Below, piece after piece: positions 6,675 through 14,616 of a stretch of 64,000 bases of DNA. The position numbers were made by a program, and so were the translations under genes. The notes under the pieces were generated by a model. It saw nothing but the letters and a program-made list of their open reading frames with translations. It made no database searches and was not told the DNA's origin. Origin of the DNA: Nonomuraea soli (GTDB lineage Bacteria > Actinomycetota > Actinomycetes > Streptosporangiales > Streptosporangiaceae). The stretch is taken from assembly GCF_013761175.1 (NCBI RefSeq), contig NZ_JACDUR010000001.1, positions 1 through 64,000 on the forward strand, read 5' to 3'. How positions within the stretch are numbered: the first letter of the stretch is position 1; every line of letters starts with the position of its first letter.

Positions 6675-8146
6675 AAGCCGACGCGCGACAGCGGCTCGAC
6701 CAGTTCGCGCTCCTCGTACGACAGGTGCGACAGCAGCGCGTCGGTGAGCAGGTCGACCTCCGCGCGCAGCAGGTCGAGACCGTCGGGGGACTCCACTGTG
6801 GCGACCAGTGCCTGGTCGACGCGCTCCAGGATGCCGTGGATGACGTGGTGCTCCTCTTCGAGCCTGGTCAGGACCGGGGTGAGGCCTGGGTCCGCCCGCC
6901 GTAGCCGGGGGAAGAGCGATTGGTCCTCCAGCGTGTGATGGGTGGTCACGACCCGGCAGTAGGCCGAGCAGTAGGCGCCGAGGGTCCAGTCGTTCTGGCG
7001 CATTGTCATGCGGTTGATCGCCGCGCGGGCCTGGCCCGCGCTCAGGCGGCTGGCGACGACCTGCTCGATCAGGTCTCTGACCTGCTCCAGCTCGGAGCGC
7101 AGGTGGTCGTGGACGTCGACCAGGTGCTGCCCGGCCGCCTGCTCCTGGTGGGTGAGCGGACGTGCCCCCGCGGGCACGGGGGCGGTGGGCCGGGTGGATT
7201 CGTCCCAAGCGCGCTCGCCGCTGAGCCGTACGCCGGGGGCGGGGGTGGCGATGGTCGCGGACTCGTGCGCGGCCGGCGCCTCCGGCTCCCCGGCGGGAGC
7301 GTCCTGCTCGCTCTCGATCAGCTCCCGTACGGCAGGCGCGACCTCGGCCGCGAACAGCTGGATCGTGCGCGGGTCGTCGTCGGCCAGCACGAACGTGCCC
7401 ATGCCGTAGGTGAGGTTCAGCCCGGCCAGCCGCTCGGCCCACTCCGCCGCGGAGCCCTGGTGGCGGCCCACGTTGTAGAGCCTGCGCACGTCCTGCGGCG
7501 AGCGTCCCGCCTCCAGCGCGGCCTCATCGATGATCTTGTTGGCCTCGGCCAGCCGCTCGGGCGGGACATACGACTCGCTCGGCCACCAGCCGTCGCCCAG
7601 CCGCCCGACGAGCCGGAGCATGCGCGGCTTGAGCGCTCCGACCCAGATCCGCGGCCGGTGCGGCGGGATCGGGCCGGGCGGTGCGCCCTCCAGCCGGTAG
7701 TGCTCGCCCTCGAACGTGACGGGCTGTCCGGGCGTCCACAACGCGCGGATCAGCTCGATGGCCTCCTCCAGCGCCGCCACCGCCTCACCGGGCGAGCGCC
7801 GCGGGCCGCCCAGCATGGCCACCCCGTCGGGCATCGCGCCCGCCCCGAGCCCCAGTTCGGCCCGGCCGCCGGTGAGCAGATCGAGGGTGGCGACACTCTT
7901 GGCCAGCACCGCAGGCGGGCGCAACGGCAGGTTGGCCACGTTGAGGCTGACGTGTACGCGCTCGGTCCGCGCGGCGATGACGGCGGCCAGGGTCCAGGCG
8001 TCGAGGAAGGCGGGATGGTACGGGTGGTCCTGCACGGTCACCAGGTCCAGGCCCTCGCCGTCGGCGAGCTGCGCCAGAGGCAGCACCCGGTCGGGGGTGG
8101 GGGTCAGGAAGACGCCGAACTTCAATTCGTGGCCATAGGTCGGCAT
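6671..8146 (-). CDS. Luciferase-like (LLM) oxidoreductase fused to a hemerythrin domain
   Basis: 491 residues in two parts. Residues 1 to about 285 are a luciferase-like monooxygenase of the flavin/F420 TIM-barrel type (FGVFLTP, LDLVTVQDHPYHP, LGLGAGAMP, then GDGWWPSE). After a Pro/Ala-rich linker, residues from about 345 form a hemerythrin HHE four-helix domain. Its iron-ligand pattern is readable: HLVDVHDHL, TTHHTLEDQ, EEEHHVIHG, LSHLSYEERE. The second domain should bind a di-iron centre and oxygen, so it could sense or buffer O2 for the oxidoreductase. The gene diverges from a marR gene over 75 bases, suggesting control by that MarR. Confidence 0.88.
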   Translation of the reverse strand: MPTYGHELKFGVFLTPTPDRVLPLAQLADGEGLDLVTVQDHPYHPAFLDAWTLAAVIAARTERVHVSLNVANLPLRPPAVLAKSVATLDLLTGGRAELGLGAGAMPDGVAMLGGPRRSPGEAVAALEEAIELIRALWTPGQPVTFEGEHYRLEGAPPGPIPPHRPRIWVGALKPRMLRLVGRLGDGWWPSESYVPPERLAEANKIIDEAALEAGRSPQDVRRLYNVGRHQGSAAEWAERLAGLNLTYGMGTFVLADDDPRTIQLFAAEVAPAVRELIESEQDAPAGEPEAPAAHESATIATPAPGVRLSGERAWDESTRPTAPVPAGARPLTHQEQAAGQHLVDVHDHLRSELEQVRDLIEQVVASRLSAGQARAAINRMTMRQNDWTLGAYCSAYCRVVTTHHTLEDQSLFPRLRRADPGLTPVLTRLEEEHHVIHGILERVDQALVATVESPDGLDLLRAEVDLLTDALLSHLSYEERELVEPLSRVGF

Positions 8147-8221
8147 GACGCTCCAATCGTCTGTCTTTAAGATGATATATCAGGCAGAAGATTGACGAAT
8201 CAAGCTAGGTAGAATGGCGCC
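8147..8221. promoter_or_regulatory. Divergent LLM-hemerythrin / marR promoter region
   Basis: The only markedly AT-rich patch in this area. TTGACGAATCAA (8192-8203) is a short inverted repeat (TTGA/TCAA) and a possible MarR operator. TAGAAT at 8210-8215 is a candidate -10 box that would give a nearly leaderless marR transcript. Confidence 0.4.
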
Positions 8222-8707
8222 ATGACCACGGACACCGGGCTCGACGCCGACCTCGGCTGGGCACTCGGCACCGTCTTCCGCACGTACGTGAAGGCCGCCG
8301 ACGCCGTCATCAGCGGCCTGCCCGGGGGGCCGCGCGGCTTCCAGATCCTCGCCGCGGCAATGCAGGAGACGCCCGCCAACCAGGGCGCCATCGCCAGACA
8401 GCTCGGCATCGACCGCACGGTGATGACCTACCTCGTCGACGACCTGGTCGGGCTCGACCTGGTCGAACGGCAGCCCGACCCGTCCGACCGGCGCAACCGC
8501 CGCGTGGTGGCCACCGCCCACGGCCGCGAGGTCTGGGCGCGGCTCCAGGACCGGCTGGCGCGGGTGGAGCAGCACGTGCTCGCGGCACTGGGCGACGACG
8601 CGGAGCGTTTCCGCGATCTGGTGGGGCGCCTGGCGGTGGCGCTGGGGAACGACGGTGACCGGATCATGGAGACCTGCGCCGCCGTGGAGGAACTCGGGCC
8701 CCTCTAG
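8222..8707 (+). CDS. MarR-family transcriptional regulator
   Basis: 161 residues with a winged helix-turn-helix in the middle: NQGAIARQLGIDRTVMTYLVDDLVGLDLVERQ, of which DRRNRRV forms the wing. This is typical of MarR repressors of oxidative or aromatic-compound genes. It is transcribed away from the LLM-hemerythrin gene, the usual arrangement for a MarR with its target. No sensing cysteine cluster is seen; one Cys lies near the C-terminus (METCAAVEE). Ligand unknown. Confidence 0.88.
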   Translation: MTTDTGLDADLGWALGTVFRTYVKAADAVISGLPGGPRGFQILAAAMQETPANQGAIARQLGIDRTVMTYLVDDLVGLDLVERQPDPSDRRNRRVVATAHGREVWARLQDRLARVEQHVLAALGDDAERFRDLVGRLAVALGNDGDRIMETCAAVEELGPL

Positions 8708-8715
8708 GGCCGCCG

Positions 8716-9030
8716 CTAGTGCGCCTGGTAGACCTTGCGGAGCGTCTCGTGCACCGTCCAGGTGGTCCTGGCTCCGGCGTCGAGCAGGCAGACGTCGCCG
8801 GGGCCCACCTCGATCGCCGGGCCGCCCTCCACTTCGATCGTGGCCCTGCCGGACAGGACCACGAAGATCTCGTCGTGCTCGACGTCGGTGACCACGCCCG
8901 GCGTGATCTCCCAGATGCCGCGTCCCTCGCCGAGCTCCAGCACCGAGACGGCGGGGGTGCCGGAGACGATCTGGGCGGGGTCGAGCTCGTCGGCTTCGAG
9001 CACGGCGTCACGGACGGAGAAGGCGCGCAT
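8716..9030 (-). CDS. Cupin-domain protein
   Basis: 104 residues forming a single small beta-barrel. Motifs are DVEHDEIFVVLSGRATIEV (cupin motif 1 with acidic residues) and GPGDVCLLDAGARTTWTVHE (motif 2). The sequence is closest in style to the cupin_3/EutQ-like group that includes ureidoglycine-handling cupins, but the metal-ligand histidines are reduced, so enzyme activity is uncertain. It sits 45 bases after the PucR gene on the same strand and may be co-transcribed with it. PucR regulators often govern purine or amino-acid nitrogen use, which would suit a ureide-type cupin; that link is inference. Confidence 0.75.
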   Translation of the reverse strand: MRAFSVRDAVLEADELDPAQIVSGTPAVSVLELGEGRGIWEITPGVVTDVEHDEIFVVLSGRATIEVEGGPAIEVGPGDVCLLDAGARTTWTVHETLRKVYQAH

Positions 9031-9075
9031 GATGGTCCTCGGATCGGGATGTGGTGACAGGGAGAGCGGGGCGGG

Positions 9076-10722
9076 TCAGCGCGGCTCGCGGCGGAACGAC
9101 TCAAGCGCCAGCAGGGCGACGTGCAACGACAGGCACGACTCGACGTCGTCGAGGTCGGTGTCGAGGATGCGTTCCAGCCGTCGCAACCGGTCGTAGAAGG
9201 CGGGACGCGACAGATGGGCCTTCTGCGCCGCGACCGCCTTGTTGCGCCCGGCGTCGAGGTAGATGCGCAGGATCCGCGTCAGGTCGCCGCCGCGTTGCGC
9301 ATCGTGTGCCAGCAGCGGCCCCAGCTCCCGTTCCGCGAAGGTCTGCAGCCGGGCGTCGTCGCGCAGGAGGTGCAGCAGCCCGCGCAGGCGCAGGTCGGGC
9401 AGCCGGTAGTAGGCGCGGCCGTCGGGCTGGCGCACGGCGACGTCGGCCACCTGCTCGGCCTCCAGGAAGCTGCGCCGTACGTCGCGGATGCTCTCGACGA
9501 CCGAGCCGGCGGCCAGCACGAACGCCGAGCCGGGACGCCACAGCATGCGCAGGCGGTCGGCCAGGGCGGTGAGCGCCGGCTCGGCACTGGTGCGCGGCGG
9601 AAGCGGCAGCAGCACTCCGACGCGGTCCTGGTCGAGCGCGCCCACCAGGGCGGGCAGGCGGGCGTCGCGGCAGGCGGCGGCGGTGGCCTCGGCGAGCTCG
9701 CCGAGCTGGGCCTGGCCGTCGAGGGGTGAGGTCTTCAGCCCGGGGACGCTGGGGGTCTGCTCGGTCGGCTCGGTGGGCCTGATCACGACGCTGATCAGCT
9801 TGCGCCCGGTGAGCGGCACGCCGACGGCGCGGGCGCGGGCGGCGGCCTCGTCGGGGTCGGAGTAGGCGTGGGTGAGGATGCCGGTGAGGATCGTGCCGTG
9901 CGCCTGCCGTTCGAGCGACTCCTGGTGCCGCTCCAGCAGGCGGCCCAGGGCCAGCGTGGTGGCGGCGCGCTCGGCGAGCACGAGGTCGCGCGGGGTGGGT
10001 GGAGCGTCGAAGACCAGGATGAGCCGGCCCCAGTCCTGGCCGCGCGCGCCGACCACGGTGACGAGCCAGCCGGAGGAGGGGTCGAAGGCGGTGCGCCCGG
10101 CGGGGGCGACGGCCCTGCTGCGCGACTCCCAGCCGGCGAGCAGTCCGCCGGTGTCGCGCCCGGCGGACTCGCAGGCGAGCACCTGGTGGGCCAGGTTCTC
10201 CAGCACCACGGGACGGCCCGACAGGCGGGCGACCTGGGCCAGCACCTCGGTGGGGGAGGCGCCCTCGACGGACAGCTCGGTGAAGACCTCGTGGAGCTGC
10301 TCGGAGGCGCGCAGCTCCTCCAGCTGGATCTCGATGATGCGCGAGTGCACCGATTCGGTGATCTGCACGAACGGGGTCTCGCGGGCCAGCACGATCAGCG
10401 GCAGGCCGTGGTCCTCGGCCGCCTTGACCACGGGCCTGGGCAGCTCGCGCACGAAGCGCCTGCCCAGCTCGACCACCAGCCCGGACGCGCCGACCCCGGC
10501 CAGCTCGGCGATGTAGGCGGCCAGCTTCTCGGGATCCTCCGGAAGCGCGACGCCGGTGGTCAGCACCAGCTCGCCGCCGCGCAGGAGGTGGGCGATGTCG
10601 GCGATCTCGCCCACGTGCACCCACCGCACCCGCGTGTCGAGCCGGTCGGCGCCCGCCACCACGCGCGGATTGCCCCGGCGGACGGTCTCCAGGGCGAGGA
10701 CATCGGCGATGGTGGGAAGCAC
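9076..10722 (-). CDS. PucR-family transcriptional regulator
   Basis: 548 residues from a GTG at 10722. The N-terminal PucR domain starts at once (MLPTIADVLALETVRRGNPRVV, with LRGGELVLTTG). A GGDEF-like/CdaR middle follows, and the C-terminus is the PucR helix-turn-helix (ILRIYLDAGRNKAVAAQKAHLSRPAFYDRL). Proteins of this family activate catabolic genes in response to a nitrogen or carbon source. The AMP-dependent synthetase lies upstream and a cupin downstream on the same strand. A long palindrome just before its start suggests autoregulation. A second PucR gene at 24162 belongs to the same family but has a different neighbourhood. Confidence 0.88.
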   Translation of the reverse strand: MLPTIADVLALETVRRGNPRVVAGADRLDTRVRWVHVGEIADIAHLLRGGELVLTTGVALPEDPEKLAAYIAELAGVGASGLVVELGRRFVRELPRPVVKAAEDHGLPLIVLARETPFVQITESVHSRIIEIQLEELRASEQLHEVFTELSVEGASPTEVLAQVARLSGRPVVLENLAHQVLACESAGRDTGGLLAGWESRSRAVAPAGRTAFDPSSGWLVTVVGARGQDWGRLILVFDAPPTPRDLVLAERAATTLALGRLLERHQESLERQAHGTILTGILTHAYSDPDEAAARARAVGVPLTGRKLISVVIRPTEPTEQTPSVPGLKTSPLDGQAQLGELAEATAAACRDARLPALVGALDQDRVGVLLPLPPRTSAEPALTALADRLRMLWRPGSAFVLAAGSVVESIRDVRRSFLEAEQVADVAVRQPDGRAYYRLPDLRLRGLLHLLRDDARLQTFAERELGPLLAHDAQRGGDLTRILRIYLDAGRNKAVAAQKAHLSRPAFYDRLRRLERILDTDLDDVESCLSLHVALLALESFRREPR

Positions 10723-10745
10723 GGGAGCGAGCCTATCCGATCAGC

Positions 10746-10775
10746 CTGTAAATAGGGTTAATTATCCATTTACAG
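10746..10775. promoter_or_regulatory. 30-bp interrupted palindrome before the PucR gene
   Basis: CTGTAAAT (10746-10753) and ATTTACAG (10768-10775) are exact inverted copies. The 14 bases between them contain a TAATTA core flanked by GG and CC, so most of the 30 bp is symmetric. It is very AT-rich against the surroundings and lies 24 bases from the GTG start. It is a likely operator for PucR itself. Confidence 0.6.
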
Positions 10776-10812
10776 TTTGTTGCCTATCCTGTCGCTGTAC
10801 GTCGCCACAAGA

Positions 10813-12396
10813 TCACAAAGTGTATTCAGTGCCGGGTTCCTGCTCGCGCAACTCCACCCGCCGGATCTTGCCGGAGATCGTCTTGGGCAGCTCGGCGAAC
10901 TCCAGGCGGCGGATGCGCTTGTAGGGGGCGAGGTTGGCGCCGCAGTAGTCGAGGATGGCGCGGGCGGTCGCCTCGGAGGGCTCGAAGCCGGGCGCCAGGA
11001 CCACATAGGCCTTCGGTACGGCCAGGCGCACCGGATCGGGTGCGGGCACCACGGCCGCCTCGGCCACCGCCTCGTGCTCCAGGAGCACGCTCTCCAGCTC
11101 GAAGGGGGAGATGCGGTAGTCGGAGGCCTTGAAGACGTCGTCGGTGCGGCCCACGTAGGTGATGTAGCCGTCGGCGTCGCGGGTGGCCACGTCGCCGGTG
11201 TGGTAGTAGCCGTGGTCGTCCATGGACCGCCCGACATATCCGGACATGAGGCCTAGCGGGCGCCCCTCGCCCAACGGCAGGCAGATCTCCCCGTCGTCAC
11301 CGGGCTCGCCCGTTACCGGATCCAGCAGGGTGATCTCGTACCCCGGCAGCGGCAACCCCATCGAGCCCGGTTTGACCGCCATCCCCGGCACGTTGCCGAT
11401 CTGCGCGGTCGTCTCCGTCTGCCCGTAGCCGTCGCGGATCGTGATGCCCCACGCCTTCGCGACCTGGTCGATGATCTCCGGATTGAGCGGCTCCCCCGCG
11501 GCCACGGCCGTGCGCAGCGGCAGCTTCCACGCGGCCAGGTCCTCCTGGATGAGCATGCGCCACACGGTCGGCGGCGCGCAGAAGGTCGTGACCGCCTCGT
11601 CGCGCAGCACCTCCAGCAGCCTGGCCGCCGAGAACCGCTGGTAGTCGTGGATCAGCACGGTCGCTCCCGCGTTCCACGGCGCGAAGACGTTGCTCCAGGC
11701 GTGCTTGGCCCAGCCCGGCGAGGAGATGTTGAGGTGCACGTCGCCGGGGCGCAGCCCGATCCAGTACATCGTGGACAGGTGGCCCACCGGGTAGGAGGCG
11801 TGGGTGTGCTCGACCAGCTTCGGCTGGGAGGTCGTACCAGAGGTGAAGTAGAGCAGCAGCGTGTCGCCGGCGCGGGTCGGGCCGTCGGGGGTGAACTCCT
11901 CCGGGGCGCTGTAGGCCTCGTGGAAGGGCAGCCAGCCGTAGGCCTCGCCGACGCCGATCTTGGTGTAGGGCCCGCCGGTGAACTTGGCGGCGTCGGCCGC
12001 GTTGGCGATGACGTGCCTGACCTCGCCGCGCTCGATGCGCTCGGTGATGTCCTTGGCGGTCAGCAGGGTGGTGGCCGGGATGATGACCGCGCCCAGCTTC
12101 ATCGCCCCCAGCATCGCCTCCCACAACTCCGGCTGGTTGCCGAGCATCACCAGGATGCGCTCGCCCCGCCGTACGCCCTGGTTGTGCAGCCAGTTGGCGA
12201 CCTGGTTGGAACGCGCGGCCAGTTCGGCGAAGCCGTAGGACGGACCGCCGACGAACTTCAGCGCCATGCCCTCCTGGTGGTCGAACCAGTCGAGCGCCCA
12301 GTTGAACTCCTCCAGCGCCGGCCATCGGAACGTGCGCCGCGCGGTGGCGTAGTCGGAGTCGAGGAGCAGATCACGGGCGGTGCGGAAGTCGGTCAT
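10813..12396 (-). CDS. Acyl-CoA synthetase (AMP-forming)
   Basis: 527 residues, full length for an ANL-superfamily acyl-CoA ligase. Motifs seen: the phosphate loop YFTSGTTSQPK, DGYGQTET (A5-type), YYHTGDVATRD (A7) and near the end LPKTISGKIRRVELR with the catalytic lysine. It resembles the medium-chain ACSM / acetyl-CoA synthetase-like group (WFDHQ, SPGWAKHAWSNVFAPW). It activates a carboxylic acid to its CoA ester in the cytoplasm; chain length cannot be fixed from sequence alone. It lies 13 bases after a TetR gene on the same strand and upstream of PucR, so TetR-acs-pucR-cupin may be one transcript. Confidence 0.88.
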   Translation of the reverse strand: MTDFRTARDLLLDSDYATARRTFRWPALEEFNWALDWFDHQEGMALKFVGGPSYGFAELAARSNQVANWLHNQGVRRGERILVMLGNQPELWEAMLGAMKLGAVIIPATTLLTAKDITERIERGEVRHVIANAADAAKFTGGPYTKIGVGEAYGWLPFHEAYSAPEEFTPDGPTRAGDTLLLYFTSGTTSQPKLVEHTHASYPVGHLSTMYWIGLRPGDVHLNISSPGWAKHAWSNVFAPWNAGATVLIHDYQRFSAARLLEVLRDEAVTTFCAPPTVWRMLIQEDLAAWKLPLRTAVAAGEPLNPEIIDQVAKAWGITIRDGYGQTETTAQIGNVPGMAVKPGSMGLPLPGYEITLLDPVTGEPGDDGEICLPLGEGRPLGLMSGYVGRSMDDHGYYHTGDVATRDADGYITYVGRTDDVFKASDYRISPFELESVLLEHEAVAEAAVVPAPDPVRLAVPKAYVVLAPGFEPSEATARAILDYCGANLAPYKRIRRLEFAELPKTISGKIRRVELREQEPGTEYTL

Positions 12397-12409
12397 GCCT
12401 CCGATCCTG

Positions 12410-13123
12410 CTACGCGTTCACCCGAGCCTCAAGGCCGTCGAGCACGCACTCGAGGCCGTAGCTGAACGACATCCTCTGCGTCTCCAGGGGATCCATGTCC
12501 CTGGTGTCGCGGAAGGCGGCGAACAGTTCGGGGAAGTCGTCGGCGGTGGTCTTCTCGAGGATGTTCATCAGGTCGCCGGGCTGGATTTCCTGCTTGCCCA
12601 TGGTCTCGCGCCACGTCACCTCCGGGATGGTCTGGCCCATGACGTAGGCCATCACCGTGCCCGTGGCGAAGCTGATCTCCAGGCCCTCGAACCCGGCACG
12701 CTGCATCAGGCGCATGATCCGGTCGCTGACGCTCAGCAGGTTGGGCCCCAGGCCGGGGATGCGGCCCAGCAGCCTGGCCAGCCACGGGTGGCGCAGAATG
12801 GTGGAGCGCAGGCTGTGGGCGAAGGTCGACAACGCCGGCCTCCAGTGGGCGGTCTCCGGGTCGAGCACCACCACGTCGACCCAGACCCGGTCGTAACACA
12901 GCTCCAGGAGCTCGTCCTTGTTGGCCACGTGCCAGTAGATGCTGGTCGCGCCCGCGTTGAGCCTGGCGCCGAGCTTGCGCATGCTCAGGCCTTCGACGCC
13001 TTCGGCGTCGAGGAGGTCGAGGGCGGCCCTGACGATCTGGTCGCGGCTGAGCCCTGGCGCCTTGGGCGGCCGCTCTTCGCGGGTCCACACGGAGCTGAAC
13101 TGCTTCGTCACAAGGCCCAGCAT
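12410..13123 (-). CDS. TetR-family regulator of the adjacent exporter
   Basis: 237 residues at most. The helix-turn-helix is LSRDQIVRAALDLLDAEGVEGLSMRKLGARLNAGATSIYWHVANKDEL (residues about 25-70), and the C-terminal part looks like the TetR_C_1 type found with tetracycline-like repressors. ATG 13123 leaves only two bases to the first possible ATG of the divergent MFS gene. GTG at 13108 (VTKQFSS) is an alternative. Three operators spaced 21 bp apart lie just inside the other gene's 5' region, so this protein very likely represses the exporter. Confidence 0.88.
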   Translation of the reverse strand: MLGLVTKQFSSVWTREERPPKAPGLSRDQIVRAALDLLDAEGVEGLSMRKLGARLNAGATSIYWHVANKDELLELCYDRVWVDVVVLDPETAHWRPALSTFAHSLRSTILRHPWLARLLGRIPGLGPNLLSVSDRIMRLMQRAGFEGLEISFATGTVMAYVMGQTIPEVTWRETMGKQEIQPGDLMNILEKTTADDFPELFAAFRDTRDMDPLETQRMSFSYGLECVLDGLEARVNA

Positions 13124-13131
13124 AAATGCAG

Positions 13132-13188
13132 TCGCACAGTGTGCGAGTTTCGTCGTACAGTGTGCGAGTGGAATCGAACACTGTACGA
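13132..13188. promoter_or_regulatory. Three phased TetR operators
   Basis: Three 15-bp inverted repeats lie at 13132-13146 (TCGCACAGTGTGCGA), 13153-13167 (TCGTACAGTGTGCGA) and 13174-13188 (TCGAACACTGTACGA). Their starts are exactly 21 bp apart, two helical turns, so repressor dimers would stack on one face. They cover the start region of the MFS gene and border the TetR start. Confidence 0.8.
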
Positions 13189-14616
13189 GACCCCCGCCGG
13201 TGGTGGATTCTGGCGGTCCTGTGTCTCTCCCTGCTGGTCCTCGTGATCGACGGCACGGTCCTGAACCTGGCGATCCCCTCCCTGGGCAGGGAGCTGGGGG
13301 CCTCCACGTCCGACGTGCAGTGGATCCTGGACGCCTACGTGCTGGCGATGGCCGGCCTGCTCCTGACCGCGGGCAGCCTGTCCGACCGGTTCGGCAGGCG
13401 CCTCATGCTCGTCATCGGGCTGACCGTCTTCGGCCTGGCGTCCGTCGTGGCCGTCATGTCGACGGAACCGTGGATGCTCATCCTCGCCCGCGCCCTCATG
13501 GGCGTCGGCGCGGCGGTCCTCATGCCCTCGACCCTGTCCATCTTGATGACCGTCTTCGACGAGGAGGAACGACGCAAGGCCATGGCCGGGTGGATGACCG
13601 TCTCCATGGTGGGCGTCATCCTCGGGCCCACGCTCGGCGGCTTCCTGCTGGAGCACTTCTGGTGGGGCTCGGTCTTCCTGCTCAACATCCCCGTCGCGAT
13701 CATCGCGATCATCGCCGCGTTCGTGCTCATGCCCGAGAGCAAGGGCAACGAGCACCGCAGGATCGACCCGGTGGGCGTGGTGCTCTCCGTCGTCGGCCTC
13801 ACCTCGGCGGTCTACGTGATCATCGAGCGGGAGTGGAACATCCCGGTCATCGCCCTGGCCGTCGTCACCCTCGGCGCCTTCATCTGGTGGGAGCGCCGCT
13901 CCGACGAGCCGATGCTGCCGCTGGGAGTCTTCAAGAGCCGCGACTTCAGCGGTGCCGCCTCGACCCTGCTGCTGATGTCGTTCGGCATGGGCGGCGTCAT
14001 GCTGATCCTCACCTACTACCTGCAGTACGTCCTGGGCTACAGCCCCATGCAGGCCGGCCTGGCCTTCCTGCCCTACGCGATCGCCGCGACCGTCTTCAAC
14101 GGCCTGGGCGCCACGCTGGGCAAGAAGCTGAGCAACAAGACCCTCATGGTCTCCGGCCTGGTCATCATCTCCGGAGCCTTCGCGATCCTCGCCCTCGGGG
14201 AGGGCTACGGCGCGGTGCTCGCCTCGATGCTGGTGATGGGCGTCGGCGGCGGTCTGGCGGGGCCCGCGGGCTACGCCACCATCATGGGCGCCATCCCGCT
14301 GGAGCACGCCGGTGTCGGCTCGGCCATGAACGACACGCTCCAGCAGGTCGGCATGGCCATCAGCATCGCCCTGCTGGGCAGCGTTCTGGCGGGGGTCTTC
14401 GCCTCCAACATGCCTGCCGAGGTGCCGGCCGCGGTGGCCGACTCGATCGACCTGTCGTTCACCCGGTTCCCGGCGGCGGCCGAGCCCGCGCTCGGCGCCG
14501 CCATGTCGACAGGCTCCTGGGTCGCCGCCGCACTCAGCCTCGCGGCGGCGGTGTACGGCGCCTTCGTGCTGAAGGGCAGGAAGCCCGCCGCTCAGGACCC
14601 GGTGACGGTCGGCTGA
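13168..14616 (+). CDS. MFS drug exporter, EmrB/QacA (DHA2) family
   Basis: About 482 residues with 14 predicted membrane helices. Family signatures are LDAYVLAMAGLLLTAGSLSDRFGRR (motif A region) and GVGAAVLMPSTLSILMTVF (motif C region). It should export drugs or toxic metabolites by proton antiport. GTG 13168 is preferred: upstream codons 13126-13167 would only translate the operator repeats as repeated heptads. Even so, no clear ribosome binding site precedes it and ATG 13126 cannot be excluded. It is divergent from a TetR gene whose operators overlap its start, a classic repressor-exporter pair. Confidence 0.88.
   Translation: MESNTVRDPRRWWILAVLCLSLLVLVIDGTVLNLAIPSLGRELGASTSDVQWILDAYVLAMAGLLLTAGSLSDRFGRRLMLVIGLTVFGLASVVAVMSTEPWMLILARALMGVGAAVLMPSTLSILMTVFDEEERRKAMAGWMTVSMVGVILGPTLGGFLLEHFWWGSVFLLNIPVAIIAIIAAFVLMPESKGNEHRRIDPVGVVLSVVGLTSAVYVIIEREWNIPVIALAVVTLGAFIWWERRSDEPMLPLGVFKSRDFSGAASTLLLMSFGMGGVMLILTYYLQYVLGYSPMQAGLAFLPYAIAATVFNGLGATLGKKLSNKTLMVSGLVIISGAFAILALGEGYGAVLASMLVMGVGGGLAGPAGYATIMGAIPLEHAGVGSAMNDTLQQVGMAISIALLGSVLAGVFASNMPAEVPAAVADSIDLSFTRFPAAAEPALGAAMSTGSWVAAALSLAAAVYGAFVLKGRKPAAQDPVTVG

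Noticed and set aside
13126-13167. Extra N-terminal heptads of the exporter (start at ATG 13126)
   Set aside because: The codons simply translate the 21-bp operator repeats, there is no good ribosome binding site, and family members start close to the first membrane helix.
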